From an uncultured Actinomycetes bacterium (GTDB lineage: Bacteria; Actinomycetota; Acidimicrobiia; Acidimicrobiales; Microtrichaceae), in assembly GCA_903930035.1 (NCBI GenBank), contig CAIYXG010000434.1:1-21676 (forward strand): DNA of 21,676 nt, written 5' to 3'. A program made the translations under genes and the position numbers. The notes beneath the pieces were generated by a model. The model was not told the origin of the DNA, did not search any database, and was given only the letters and a program-made list of their open reading frames with translations. Each line of letters opens with the position of its first letter. Positions within the stretch are counted from its first letter, which is position 1. Below are positions 1-8,077 of the stretch, in pieces.

Positions 1-1
1 C

Positions 2-379
2 GGTGGGCACCTGCACCTTCTCCGCTCGGCCGCCGCCCTCGGGACCCGTCGGGTGGTCGCCGTGGACAGCGACGACTCCGTCCGGCAGCTCAAGGGGGCC
101 GGCCGGCCGGTCCGGTTCGGCGCCGACCGGTGCGCCACTGCGGCGGCCGCGCCCGGCGTCGACGCCGTCGTCGAGTTCCACACCGACGACCTGCCGGCCC
201 TGGTCGAGCGGCTCTCGCCCGACGTGCTGGTCAAGGGTGCGGACTACGTGCACTCGGTCGTGGTCGGCGCCGACCACGTGGAGGCCCACGGCGGCCGGGT
301 CGAGTTCGTCCCGCTGCTCGGCGCACTGTCGACCACCTCCATCGCAGAGCAGTTCGGCAGCGGGCCGGGGCCGGCCTGA
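2..379 (+). CDS. hldE: ADP-heptose synthase, nucleotidyltransferase domain (5'-truncated)
   Basis: This is the C-terminal 125 residues of an RfaE/HldE-type nucleotidyltransferase, cut by the window start. It would transfer AMP from ATP to D-glycero-beta-D-manno-heptose 1-phosphate in the cytoplasm. Visible motifs are the end of the HxGH nucleotide-binding signature (GHLHLL) at the window edge, then VDSDDSVRQLKGAGRPV, then the PDVLVKGADY block, and finally the family-typical STTSIAEQF ending. Only the nucleotidyltransferase part is visible, so I cannot say whether it is fused to the PfkB-type kinase domain (HldE) or stands alone (RfaE2); the symbol is therefore provisional. The stop at 377-379 is one base before the GTG of hldD, so the two genes are almost certainly co-transcribed. 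Family assignment is firm. Confidence 0.9.
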   Translation, partial: GGHLHLLRSAAALGTRRVVAVDSDDSVRQLKGAGRPVRFGADRCATAAAAPGVDAVVEFHTDDLPALVERLSPDVLVKGADYVHSVVVGADHVEAHGGRVEFVPLLGALSTTSIAEQFGSGPGPA

Positions 380-380
380 G

Positions 381-1316
381 GTGCCCACCGTCCTGCTGAC
401 GGGCGGGGGCGGGTTCGTCGGCGCCCACGTCCACCGCCGCCTGCTCGACCGCGGCGACGACGTCGTGCTGGTCGAGACGCCCGAGGGGCGGGACCGTGCG
501 CGTCAGGCCGGCCTGCCGGCGACCCTGGTCACCGCCGAGGACCTCCGCGCCCGGCTCGCCGGCGGGGCCGGCACCCTCCCCGCCGGGACCGGCGCCGTGG
601 TCCACCTGGGCGCCGAGACCGACACGACCCTGGCCGACGAGACCCGCTACCGCCGCAACAACACCGAGTTCTCGGTCGCGCTGGCCGAGGTCTGCGCCGC
701 CGCCGGCACCCCGCTCGTCTACGCCTCCTCCGCCGCGGTCTACGGGGCGTCGCCCCGGTGCCGGGAGGTCACCGAGGACGAGGCGCCGCTCAACGCCTAC
801 GGGCAGTCCAAGCTCGACGTCGACCTGCGCGTACGGCCGCTCGTGGCGCAGGGGGCGCCGACGGTCGGCCTCCGGTTCTTCAACGTCTACGGACCGGGCG
901 AGCAGCACAAGGGCCGGATGGCCAGCATGGTCACCCAGCTCGCGGACCAGCTGCGACAGGACGGCCGGGGACGGCTGTTCGGCGCGAGCCACGGGGTCGG
1001 ACCCGGTGAGCAGCAGCGCGACTTCGTCCACGTCGACGACGTCGCCGACGTGGTGCTCTGGTTCCTGGACCACACCGACCGGGCTGGCATCTACAACTGC
1101 GGCACCGGCCAGCCCCGCACCTTCAACGACCTGGCCGCCGCCGTGGTCGCGCACGTCGGCGGGGAGGTCGAGTACGTGCCCTTCCCCCCGGCGCTCACCG
1201 CGCACTACCAGGCCCGCACCGCCGCCGACCTCGGCCGGCTGCGCGGCGCCGGCTACGCCGGGACGTTCCGCAGCCTCGAGGAGGGCGTCGCCCAGACGCT
1301 CTCGGAGCAGGGCTGA
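381..1316 (+). CDS. hldD: ADP-L-glycero-D-manno-heptose 6-epimerase
   Basis: This is a short-chain dehydrogenase/reductase-fold epimerase of 311 aa, matching the roughly 310 aa of E. coli HldD. It converts ADP-D-glycero- to ADP-L-glycero-manno-heptose using bound NADP. The Rossmann motif TGGGGFVG is at residues 7-14. The catalytic set is Ser116/117 (YASS), Tyr140 and Lys144 (YGQSK), plus Lys177 in GPGEQHKGRM, which lines up with the second catalytic base reported at Lys178 in E. coli. The HldD-specific tail is present: IYNCGTG at 237-243, FND at 248-250, and PFP..L..HYQARTAADL near 267-284. The GTG start follows the upstream stop by one base, with only a weak GGGG purine run upstream. A generic sugar-nucleotide epimerase is the alternative, but the tail and the neighbour favour HldD. 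The gene converges on the next one with a 13 nt gap. Confidence 0.9.
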   Translation: MPTVLLTGGGGFVGAHVHRRLLDRGDDVVLVETPEGRDRARQAGLPATLVTAEDLRARLAGGAGTLPAGTGAVVHLGAETDTTLADETRYRRNNTEFSVALAEVCAAAGTPLVYASSAAVYGASPRCREVTEDEAPLNAYGQSKLDVDLRVRPLVAQGAPTVGLRFFNVYGPGEQHKGRMASMVTQLADQLRQDGRGRLFGASHGVGPGEQQRDFVHVDDVADVVLWFLDHTDRAGIYNCGTGQPRTFNDLAAAVVAHVGGEVEYVPFPPALTAHYQARTAADLGRLRGAGYAGTFRSLEEGVAQTLSEQG

Positions 1317-1329
1317 CGTCCCGCCCGTG

Positions 1330-2100
1330 TCACCCCGGCCCGACCACCGACGAGCCGGCCGTCTGCTCGGCGCGCTGCAGCCGGGGGCGGAGGCGGAACA
1401 GGTCGCGCAGGGTCACGGCCGCGTCACGCACCGGCCGCACCGACGAGCCGGACACGTAGCGCCATGGGACGGGCACCTCGGTCACGCGCAGTCCTGCGCG
1501 GCGGGCACGGGCGATCAGCTCGACGTCGAAGGCGAACCGGTCGTTCTCCACGGCGGCCAGCACCGGCTGGAGCGCCGGGCGGCGGAACACCTTGACGCCG
1601 CACTGCGGGTCCGACGACGGCTGGTACCCCATGGCCGACACGGCCGTCAGGAACCCCCAGCTCCCCAGACGGCGGGCCCACGGCGGCGGCGGGTCGTAGG
1701 TCGAGCCGGGCAGGCGGCGGCTGCCGAGCACCAGGTCGGCGTCCGCCGTGGCCGCGGCCATCTCGAGGACGGTGGCGACCGGGACGGGCAGGTCGGCGTC
1801 CAAGAACGCGACCAGGTCGCCGGAGGCCACCGCCGCGCCCTGGCGCAGCGCGGCGCCCTTGCCCTGGTTCCGGCCGGAGGTCACCAGCAGGACGCGGCCG
1901 TCCACCGGCCGGCGGTCGACCACCTCGGCGGTCCCGTCGGTGGACCCGTCGTCGACCACCACGACCTGCCACGCCCCGGTGCACAGCCGGTCGAGGTCGG
2001 CCACCAGCTGGTCGAGCGCCGGGCCCAGCCGGCGCGACTCGTTGTACGCAGGGACGACCACCGAGATGCTGCTGGCTCGGTCGGCGCTCTGGTCGTACAC
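1330..2100 (-). CDS. GT2 polyprenyl-phosphate glycosyltransferase, ALG5/DPM1-like
   Basis: This is a 256 aa family-2 glycosyltransferase. It probably transfers a hexose from a nucleotide sugar to polyprenyl phosphate at the inner face of the membrane. Motifs in order: SISVVVPAYNES (11-22), VVVVDDGSTDGT (46-57), GRNQGKGAALRQG (77-89), the metal-binding DAD at 101-103, QCGVKVF (166-172), and FAFDVELIARARRAG..VTEVPVPW (189-213). The last two are the signature of the dolichyl-phosphate glucosyltransferase (ALG5) branch rather than of polysaccharide GT2s. No membrane segments are evident. I chose GTG at 2100 because a GGGGGG run lies 4-9 bases upstream; upstream in-frame starts would overlap the divergent gene and add low-complexity sequence. 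Its product could be the lipid-linked donor used by the two GT-C enzymes nearby (inference). The sugar is unknown. Confidence 0.85.
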   Translation of the reverse strand: MYDQSADRASSISVVVPAYNESRRLGPALDQLVADLDRLCTGAWQVVVVDDGSTDGTAEVVDRRPVDGRVLLVTSGRNQGKGAALRQGAAVASGDLVAFLDADLPVPVATVLEMAAATADADLVLGSRRLPGSTYDPPPPWARRLGSWGFLTAVSAMGYQPSSDPQCGVKVFRRPALQPVLAAVENDRFAFDVELIARARRAGLRVTEVPVPWRYVSGSSVRPVRDAAVTLRDLFRLRPRLQRAEQTAGSSVVGPG

Positions 2101-2159
2101 GTTCCCCCCGGTCGTGGCTGCGCGGTGCGGGCCGACCGACGGTGGACGACCATGGGGCC

Positions 2160-3860
2160 ATGGTGGGCGAGATGACGGCCACAGACAAGCCGCAGCAGGA
2201 GCAGGCGTCACCGCACGGCCGGCTGGCGCAGGCGCGCGCCTGGTGGGAGCAGCACCCGCTGCTGGTGGTCGCGGTCGGGGCCGGCCTGGTCGCCGTCGGG
2301 CACCTGGTGTGGATCTGGACCCACCGGGTACGTGGTGCCTACGACCCCGACGAGGCCGGCTACGTCGCGGCGTCGCTGCGGATGGCCCGCTACCTCGCGG
2401 CCGGCGACCTCAAGGGGTTCGTGATCGCGGTCGGCGGGACCGGCAACGGCATCGTGGTCCCCCTGCTCTCGGTCCCCCTGGCCCTGGTCGACCGTGACCC
2501 GCGCCTGGTCATGTCGGTGCAGCCCGTCCTGCTCGTGGTGGCCGCGGTCGCCACCGCCGGCATCACGCGCCGGCTGTCGGGCCCGCGGGCGGCCACGGCC
2601 GCCGGGCTGCTGGTCGCCGCCCTGCCCATGATGAGCACGGCCGCACTGTCCTACTGGTACGGCCTGGGCGCAGCAGCGTTCCTCACGCTGGCGGTGTGGT
2701 CACTGCTGGCGTCCGACCGGTGCGCCGGGCGCACCGTCTGGTGGTTCGGCGTGGCGCTCGGCTGCATGCTCCTGACGCGCACGATGACGCTCGGGTTCGT
2801 CCCCGGGCTGGTGCTCGCCGGCATCGTCCTGGCCTGGGGGGACGGGCGCCGGCTGCTGCGGCTGGCGGGCGCCACCGGGCTGGGGCTCGCACTGGCCGCG
2901 CCGTGGTACGTCGTGAACGCCGAGTCCACGTTCGGCTACCTGTTCAGCTACGGCTACGGACCGCGGGCCGCGCGGTTCGGCTCCGGCGGGGTGCCGGAGC
3001 GGGCCGGGTTCCGGTTCGACCGGCTGGGCGAGGCGTTCGGCTCACCCGTCTGGCCGCTGCTGCTGGTGTCGGCCGCCGGCGTGGGGCTGCTGGTGGCCCC
3101 GAGGGTCCTGCGCCAGCGGCCGGCATCTGCGCGGGCCGCGGCGGCGGTCGCCGTCTGCCTGCTCAGCGGTCTGGCCGCGCTCGTCAGCACCAGCAACAAC
3201 GGCGTCTGGTTCGAGCTGCCGATGGTCCTGCTGGTGGCGGCCCTGCTCGTGGCCGCGGTCTCGGCCGGGCCGGTCTGGTACTCGACGCTCCTGGCCGCGG
3301 TCGTGACCGTGGTGTCGACCGTGAGCCTGCTGTCCGCGTGGTGGGTCCTCCCCTACGACGAGGCCCGGCTGCCCTCGCACTACGAGTTCGGCTTCGCCGA
3401 GTACGACCGTCGGTTCCACCCCACGCGCCGCGGCGAGCACGACGCGGCGGCGGCGGAGTGGTCCGCCACGAGCCAGGAGGTGCTCGAGGCCGTGCGGTCG
3501 ACCCGGCCGGGCCCGGACGCGCTCGTGACGCTGTCGGGCAACATGGAGATGTTCAACGCCAACACGCTCCGGCTCGCCGGCGAGCTCGACGGCTGGTCGC
3601 CCGTGGTGGTCGTCCCGGACACCGCAGCCGGCCGCGACGAGCTCGCGACGTTCCTGACCCCGACGGTCGACCAGGACGGCGAGCAGGTGAACCGGGTGCT
3701 GGTCCTGGCGCTGCACGACAAGATCCTCTTCACGCCCGACGCCGAGGTCCGGAAGTTCGAGCGGCTGGCCCGGGCGGCGGGGTGGCAGACCGAACGGACG
3801 GTCGACCTGCCCACCGGCGGCACCGTGGAGGTGCTCCGTCGGGCGGACCCGCGACCCTGA
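2160..3860 (+). CDS. GT-C (GT39/ArnT-like) membrane glycosyltransferase
   Basis: This is an integral membrane protein of about 566 aa with roughly ten hydrophobic segments. It resembles the dolichyl-phosphate-mannose mannosyltransferase (PMT/GT39, ArnT) superfamily, which uses polyprenyl-phosphate sugars on the outer side of the membrane. The diagnostic acidic motif after the first membrane span is YDPDEAGY at residues 61-68. Later hydrophobic blocks are followed by a soluble C-terminal domain containing TLSGNMEMFNANTL. The gene at 6045-7889 is a clear paralogue, with the same GxxxDEAG motif and the same type of C-terminal domain (LTGEIHLFNLNTL). The start is uncertain: GTG 2142, ATG 2160 and ATG 2172 are all in frame, and I prefer 2160 for the GGGG just upstream. 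It is divergent from the ALG5-like gene, and its stop is one base from the convergent GT2 stop. Acceptor unknown. Confidence 0.82.
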   Translation: MVGEMTATDKPQQEQASPHGRLAQARAWWEQHPLLVVAVGAGLVAVGHLVWIWTHRVRGAYDPDEAGYVAASLRMARYLAAGDLKGFVIAVGGTGNGIVVPLLSVPLALVDRDPRLVMSVQPVLLVVAAVATAGITRRLSGPRAATAAGLLVAALPMMSTAALSYWYGLGAAAFLTLAVWSLLASDRCAGRTVWWFGVALGCMLLTRTMTLGFVPGLVLAGIVLAWGDGRRLLRLAGATGLGLALAAPWYVVNAESTFGYLFSYGYGPRAARFGSGGVPERAGFRFDRLGEAFGSPVWPLLLVSAAGVGLLVAPRVLRQRPASARAAAAVAVCLLSGLAALVSTSNNGVWFELPMVLLVAALLVAAVSAGPVWYSTLLAAVVTVVSTVSLLSAWWVLPYDEARLPSHYEFGFAEYDRRFHPTRRGEHDAAAAEWSATSQEVLEAVRSTRPGPDALVTLSGNMEMFNANTLRLAGELDGWSPVVVVPDTAAGRDELATFLTPTVDQDGEQVNRVLVLALHDKILFTPDAEVRKFERLARAAGWQTERTVDLPTGGTVEVLRRADPRP

Positions 3861-3861
3861 C

Positions 3862-4854
3862 TCAGCGGTCGTTGCGGTAGACGCCGCGCAGGTCCGGCAC
3901 CAGGCCGAGCGCCTTGGCCACCACGCCCGCCCCCGGCGCCAGGTTGCCGACCGCCAGCGCCCAGGCCACGCCCGGCACCTCGGCGGGGGTGGCGGCGTGC
4001 CGCACGGCCTCCGCGACCACCAGCGTGGCGTAGGCCCCGACGACCCGCCGCCACCACCAGCCCCACCGGCGGCACCACAGCCCCAGCGGTCCGGACGCCA
4101 GGACGACGGTGAAGACGGCCAGCGCGAGCGAGACGGCCGAGTAGCCCGACGTGAGCCGCTCGCCCCGGCGCCACAGCGGGACCATCGCCACGCCGAAGGT
4201 GAACCGCTGCACCACGAAGGACCACGTCGAGCGGTTCTTGTGGAATACCATGACGTCGGGCGTGAAGTGCATGCGGTAGCCGGCGGCGGTCAGCCGGGCG
4301 CACAGGTCGACGTCCTCGCCGGTGAAGAGCGACTCGTCCATGCCGCCCAGCTCCAGGTAGGTGCTGCGGCGGACAACCATGTTGCACGAGGGCAGGTTGT
4401 CCACGTCGCGGGCCGCCGACCCGGGCACCTTGCGGAAGGTCCACCAGCCGTCCACCAGGAAGCTGCGGTGGGCACGGCCGACGTAACGCTCCGAGGGCGG
4501 CTCGTCGGGCGGGGACACGTTGGGCCCGCCGACGACGGCCAGCATCGGGTCGGCGCGGAGGAGCTCGACCGCACGGTCCAGCCAGCCGTCGGCCGGGTAG
4601 GCGTCGCTGTCGATGAACGCCACGAACTCGGTGTCCGCCGCCGCCACGGCACGGTTGCGCTTCGCCGCGATCGACACCGGGCCGGTCTCGACCACGGTCG
4701 CCGCACCGCCCAGCCGGTCCGCCTCGGCGGCGTCGTCCACCAGCACCACCACCTCCACGCCGGGGGCGACGCGGCGGCACTCGGCGACGCACCGTTCCAC
4801 CAGCCCGTCGACGGCGATGGAGGGCACGACCACGACGGCCGGCACCGGGCTCAC
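3862..4854 (-). CDS. GT2 family glycosyltransferase with C-terminal membrane segments
   Basis: This 330 aa protein has an N-terminal GT-A domain and a hydrophobic C-terminal third. Visible elements are the start strand PAVVVVPS, the AAKRNRAV block (63-70), the metal-binding DSD at 82-84 (FIDSDAYP), CNMVVRRSTYLELGGMDE (157-174) and the acceptor-base motif GEDVDLCARL (179-188). After about residue 235 come two to three likely membrane helices, so it should act at the cytoplasmic membrane face. It probably adds a sugar to a lipid-linked or surface glycan; donor and acceptor cannot be read from the sequence. The GTG start lies 7 bases after the radical SAM stop, pointing to translational coupling. 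It is the last gene of the minus-strand operon and ends one base from the convergent GT-C gene, so no separate terminator is visible. Confidence 0.85.
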   Translation of the reverse strand: MSPVPAVVVVPSIAVDGLVERCVAECRRVAPGVEVVVLVDDAAEADRLGGAATVVETGPVSIAAKRNRAVAAADTEFVAFIDSDAYPADGWLDRAVELLRADPMLAVVGGPNVSPPDEPPSERYVGRAHRSFLVDGWWTFRKVPGSAARDVDNLPSCNMVVRRSTYLELGGMDESLFTGEDVDLCARLTAAGYRMHFTPDVMVFHKNRSTWSFVVQRFTFGVAMVPLWRRGERLTSGYSAVSLALAVFTVVLASGPLGLWCRRWGWWWRRVVGAYATLVVAEAVRHAATPAEVPGVAWALAVGNLAPGAGVVAKALGLVPDLRGVYRNDR

Positions 4855-4861
4855 CGCCGGG

Positions 4862-6052
4862 TCACCGCTTGAGCGCCGCCGCCAGGAGCTGCGGCTGGTA
4901 GCGGGCGTTGCCCAGGATGTTGAAGCCCCACGCGCACTCGTAGCTGCAGTTGCAGTGGGAGTCCTTGATCCAAGTGGCGGTGGACCTCGCCGGCTCGCTG
5001 CGCCACAGCGCCCCCAGGTCCATCCCGACGTCGCGCAGGTTGCCGATCGGCCGGTCCAGCACCTCGCACGGGTGGACGGTCCCGTCGGTGTCGACGACGC
5101 CGAACAGCGAGCCGGCGTAGCAGGTGCTCACGAAGTGGGGGTCCAGATAGGTGTCGGCCACCACGTCCCAGAGCAGCTCGTTCTTGCGGTTCATGAGACG
5201 TCCCAGCAGGGTCGCCTCGTCGTAGCCCTCCAGCCGGCCCGACCGCTGGTCCTCGACGATCGTCGACGTGAGCCAGCGGTAGGCGTCGAGCACGGCGGCG
5301 CGGTCGGCCTCGGGCACCTCGTAGACGCCCTCGTCGCGCACGATGATCGCGGTGACGGCACGGATGCCGTAGTCGTCGACGAGCGCGCGGTAGAGGTCCG
5401 GGACGGTCTGGTGGTTCTCGTGCGACACGGTGATCCCTACGTTGGGCGTCACGTTCCCGCCGACGGCACGCAGCGCACGGTAGGTGGCCACCGCCTTGTC
5501 GAACAGGCCGTCGACCTTGCGGATGGCGTCGTGCTCGGCCGGGAAGGCGTCGAGGGAGAGGGACACGATCAGCGAGCGGTCCGGGAACTCCGTGGCCACG
5601 GCCCGGGCGAGCGCCTCGACCCGGTCGGGGAAGGCGCCGTTGGACGTGATGTAGACGGACTGCACGCCGGCGTTGCGGTAGTAGGCCCGCACGATCTCGG
5701 TCAGGTCGCCGCGCAGGAACGGCTCGCCGCCCGTGAGGTTGACGTTGCGGAGCTGGGGGCCGGTGGTCCGGGTGAGCCGCTCGATCTCCTCAAGGGTGAG
5801 CTCGGCGCTCTTGGGGGACGGGTTGTCGAAGTCGATGAAGCAGAACGAGCAGCGCGCGTTGCACCGGCGGGTCACGAAGTGCACCAGGCTCACCGGGTGG
5901 CGGCGGGTGACCTGTGCGTTGACCGCCGCCGACGCCAGGCCCGCCAGCCCGCCCCGCCCTCCGGCGCGACGGCGGGGCGCTGCGACCGGCACGGCCGGCG
6001 GGGCGTCCACCGGGTCGGGACGGCGGCCCAGCTCGACCGGCTGCTCATCCAC
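4862..6052 (-). CDS. Radical SAM enzyme with SPASM-like C-terminal cysteines
   Basis: This 396 aa protein has the canonical CxxxCxxC cluster motif at Cys64, Cys68 and Cys71 (RRCNARCSFC), which binds the [4Fe-4S] centre that cleaves S-adenosylmethionine. The SAM-contact stretch LTGGEPFLR follows. C-terminal Cys311, Cys329, Cys367, Cys369 and Cys373 sit in a layout like SPASM/twitch domains (C..G......DGTVHPC, then PIGNL, then CNCSYEC), suggesting an auxiliary Fe-S cluster. The first 45 residues are Pro/Ala/Arg-rich, so a later start is possible. GTG 6052 overlaps the end of the GT-C gene by 8 bases, and the GT2 start follows 7 bases after the stop, so all three are one operon. Relatives include peptide-modifying (PqqE-like) and sugar- or lipid-modifying enzymes. 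No small precursor peptide is visible beside it, so a glycan or lipid substrate is more likely here (inference). Confidence 0.85.
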   Translation of the reverse strand: MDEQPVELGRRPDPVDAPPAVPVAAPRRRAGGRGGLAGLASAAVNAQVTRRHPVSLVHFVTRRCNARCSFCFIDFDNPSPKSAELTLEEIERLTRTTGPQLRNVNLTGGEPFLRGDLTEIVRAYYRNAGVQSVYITSNGAFPDRVEALARAVATEFPDRSLIVSLSLDAFPAEHDAIRKVDGLFDKAVATYRALRAVGGNVTPNVGITVSHENHQTVPDLYRALVDDYGIRAVTAIIVRDEGVYEVPEADRAAVLDAYRWLTSTIVEDQRSGRLEGYDEATLLGRLMNRKNELLWDVVADTYLDPHFVSTCYAGSLFGVVDTDGTVHPCEVLDRPIGNLRDVGMDLGALWRSEPARSTATWIKDSHCNCSYECAWGFNILGNARYQPQLLAAALKR

Positions 6053-7889
6053 GGCTGGCCTCCGGGAGGCTGTCGGGGTGCGTCCAGACGACCACGTCGC
6101 CGCCGTCGGGCAGCGGCATTGCCGGACCGGGGACCCAGCCCTCCTCGAGCGCCAGGCGGCGGTAGCGCGGGACGTCCCGGCCGTCCGGGAAGGGCAACGA
6201 GCGTCCGTCCACGAGCACCAGCACCCGGGGGACCCCGCCGAACGTCGGCGTCAGGTCCTTGCGCAGCTGGGCGTCGGGCGGCTCGAGCGTGTTGACCGAC
6301 GAGATGGCGGCGATGCCGACCCCAGAGGCCTCTTCGGCCATGCCCAGCGTGTTCAGGTTGAACAGGTGGATCTCACCGGTGAGCGACTGCCACACCGGGC
6401 CCTCGGCCTGCTGGATGGCCTCGACCTGGCGGGCCACGCCGAGCGAGGCCTGGTACCAGTCCTCGGCCGCCGCCGCCCGGACCTGTGCACTGGCCGACGC
6501 CATGCGGGGGTCGGCCTCCAGGTTGCCGAGCTGCAGTGCGTCGAGGTCGAACGTGACGAGGCGCCGCCAGTCCTCACGGGGCTGCGACGGGAAGCCCGAG
6601 CCGACCGGCCGCCAGGCAGCGACCAGCCCGAGCGCCAGGACCGCCACCGACAGCACGGCGGCCGCCGTCATGGCGGCGGCCACGCGCGGGCCCGACCGTG
6701 CGTGCAGTCGGGCCAGGACACCGACGCCCACCACGACGAGCAGGGCGTCGGCCGGGTACGCGAACCAGAAGCCCTGGTTCGAGGTCGACAGCAGGGCGGC
6801 GTAGACCAGGACGAGCGCCACGCCGACCGCAGCGAGCTCCTTGGTGACCACCCGGGGCTCGCGGCCGCGCGAGCCGGTCCGGCGGCCGACCCCGTCGGCC
6901 ACCAGCGCACCGACCAGCACGGCGGGCACGAAGGCGTACAAGAGCTTGAAGTCGTGGTCGAGCAGGTCCCGGTAGAACCGGGCGCGGTCGGCCAGGCGCA
7001 CGTTGCCCCAGTAGTGCGCCCGGGGCCCGTACGCGTTCAGCAGGAGGTAGTCCATGATCGGACCCCAGTTGACGATCCACCACGGGCCGGCGACGGCGAA
7101 CGCCACCAGGCCGGCGAGCACCAGGTGCTTCCACGCCCGACGGTCCTTCCAGGCCAGGAGCGCCGCCGCCACGGCGAGCGCCGGCAGGAAGCTGACCGAC
7201 ATCGTCCGGCACAGCACCATGGCGCCGGCTGCGGCACCGAACCCGAGCACCGGCCAGAGCCGGGTGCCGCGGCGCGAGGCCAGGAGCGCCCAGACGGCCA
7301 GCGCCAGGAACGCGCCGACCCCGGTGCTGTACTGGAACGACCTCGACGAGACCACCGACACCGGCAGCAGCAGCATCACGAGCCCGCCGACGACGGCGGC
7401 GTGACGGCCCGCGACGACCCGGAGCGACCCGGCGACGCCCACGGCCGTCAGCACGATCAGCACGGGCTGGACAACCATCGCCGCCACGACGCTGCGGGGC
7501 GTCAGCAGCAGGAACGGCACCGACATCAGGGCGACCAGCGGCCCGTTGCGCGTGTCGAACACCACCTGCAGGAGCGGCCGGGGGTCGAGCCCGAGCGCCC
7601 GGCGGAACCTCATCGCGGCGGCCACACCGCCGGCCTCGTCCACGTCGAACCCGCCGATGTGGCGGGCCCGGGCGATCCACCAGACCTGCAGCACCACGAA
7701 CACCAGGCCGGCGAGCGCGACGGTGAGGAGCGGGCGCCGCACGGCAGCCTCGCCGGCCCGACGGAGCCAGGACGAGGAGGGCGGGCCGGCGGCGGGCTGG
7801 TCGTCGGCCGACGGGGCGGCGTCCTCGTCGGCGGGCGCGCTGCCGTGGTCCGTGCCCACGCTCGCGCTCGTCGTCGAAGTACTGCTCAC
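6045..7889 (-). CDS. GT-C (GT39/ArnT-like) membrane glycosyltransferase, paralogue
   Basis: This protein of about 614 aa starts with a Ser/Ala/Asp-rich cytoplasmic tail of about 50 residues, followed by about ten hydrophobic segments and a soluble C-terminal domain. GGFDVDEAGG at residues 79-88 matches the acidic first-loop motif of polyprenyl-phosphate-dependent GT-C enzymes. Shared blocks with the protein at 2160-3860 include ALAVWALLAS, MVLCRTMSVSFLP (there MLLTRTMTLGFVP), NAYGPRA and the FN.NTL element of the C-terminal domain, so the two are paralogues. I chose GTG 7889, preceded by GGGCGAGAG; GTG 7955 would add 22 Arg/Gly-rich residues. It is the first gene of the GT-C/radical SAM/GT2 operon. 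Donor and acceptor are unknown. With the ALG5-like gene it implies sugar transfer on the outer membrane face (inference). Confidence 0.82.
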   Translation of the reverse strand: MSSTSTTSASVGTDHGSAPADEDAAPSADDQPAAGPPSSSWLRRAGEAAVRRPLLTVALAGLVFVVLQVWWIARARHIGGFDVDEAGGVAAAMRFRRALGLDPRPLLQVVFDTRNGPLVALMSVPFLLLTPRSVVAAMVVQPVLIVLTAVGVAGSLRVVAGRHAAVVGGLVMLLLPVSVVSSRSFQYSTGVGAFLALAVWALLASRRGTRLWPVLGFGAAAGAMVLCRTMSVSFLPALAVAAALLAWKDRRAWKHLVLAGLVAFAVAGPWWIVNWGPIMDYLLLNAYGPRAHYWGNVRLADRARFYRDLLDHDFKLLYAFVPAVLVGALVADGVGRRTGSRGREPRVVTKELAAVGVALVLVYAALLSTSNQGFWFAYPADALLVVVGVGVLARLHARSGPRVAAAMTAAAVLSVAVLALGLVAAWRPVGSGFPSQPREDWRRLVTFDLDALQLGNLEADPRMASASAQVRAAAAEDWYQASLGVARQVEAIQQAEGPVWQSLTGEIHLFNLNTLGMAEEASGVGIAAISSVNTLEPPDAQLRKDLTPTFGGVPRVLVLVDGRSLPFPDGRDVPRYRRLALEEGWVPGPAMPLPDGGDVVVWTHPDSLPEASRG

Positions 7890-8077
7890 GTGCTCTCGCC
7901 CACGTCGGACTGCCCCCGCGCCGCCGCTCCCCCGGTCGCGGGGCCGCAGCAGCACCGTGACAGCCTACGGGGCCGGTTTCAAGGCGCCACCCCGGGCGGC
8001 AGCCCGGGCGCAAAGGTGTGCCGGCGGCCCGACGGTGGCACCCTGTAGGTCATGGTGTGTCGCGGGGGGACTGCGGG
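7890..8077. promoter_or_regulatory. Divergent intergenic region between GT-C and GT9 genes
   Basis: This 188 bp spacer separates two divergent genes and must hold a promoter for each unless starts are misplaced. On the minus strand TAGGCT (7967-7962) fits the loose actinobacterial -10 pattern TAnnnT, but I see no good -35 at the right distance. On the plus strand no clear -10 is visible, though GGGGGGA at 8064-8070 is a good ribosome binding site for the GT9 gene. A short inverted repeat at 7991-8008 is listed separately. Promoter positions are guesses. Confidence 0.35.
7991..8008. repeat. Inverted repeat, 7 bp stem and 4 nt loop
   Basis: CCCGGGC (7991-7997), loop GGCA, GCCCGGG (8002-8008) is a perfect stem-loop about 70 bases upstream of the GT9 start. 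A second complementary pair, GCCACC near 7987 and GGTGGC near 8034, could enclose it. It could be part of the GT9 leader, an operator, or chance in very GC-rich DNA. No U-tract follows, so an intrinsic terminator is not supported. Confidence 0.3.

Noticed and set aside
1317..1329. Bidirectional terminator between the convergent hldD and GT2 genes
   Set aside because: The 13 bp gap holds no inverted repeat that I can see.
5733..8048. A 771-codon plus-strand open frame opposite the GT-C/radical SAM genes
   Set aside because: His/Arg/Pro-rich composition without motifs; the opposite strand encodes clear GT-C and radical SAM families over the same interval.
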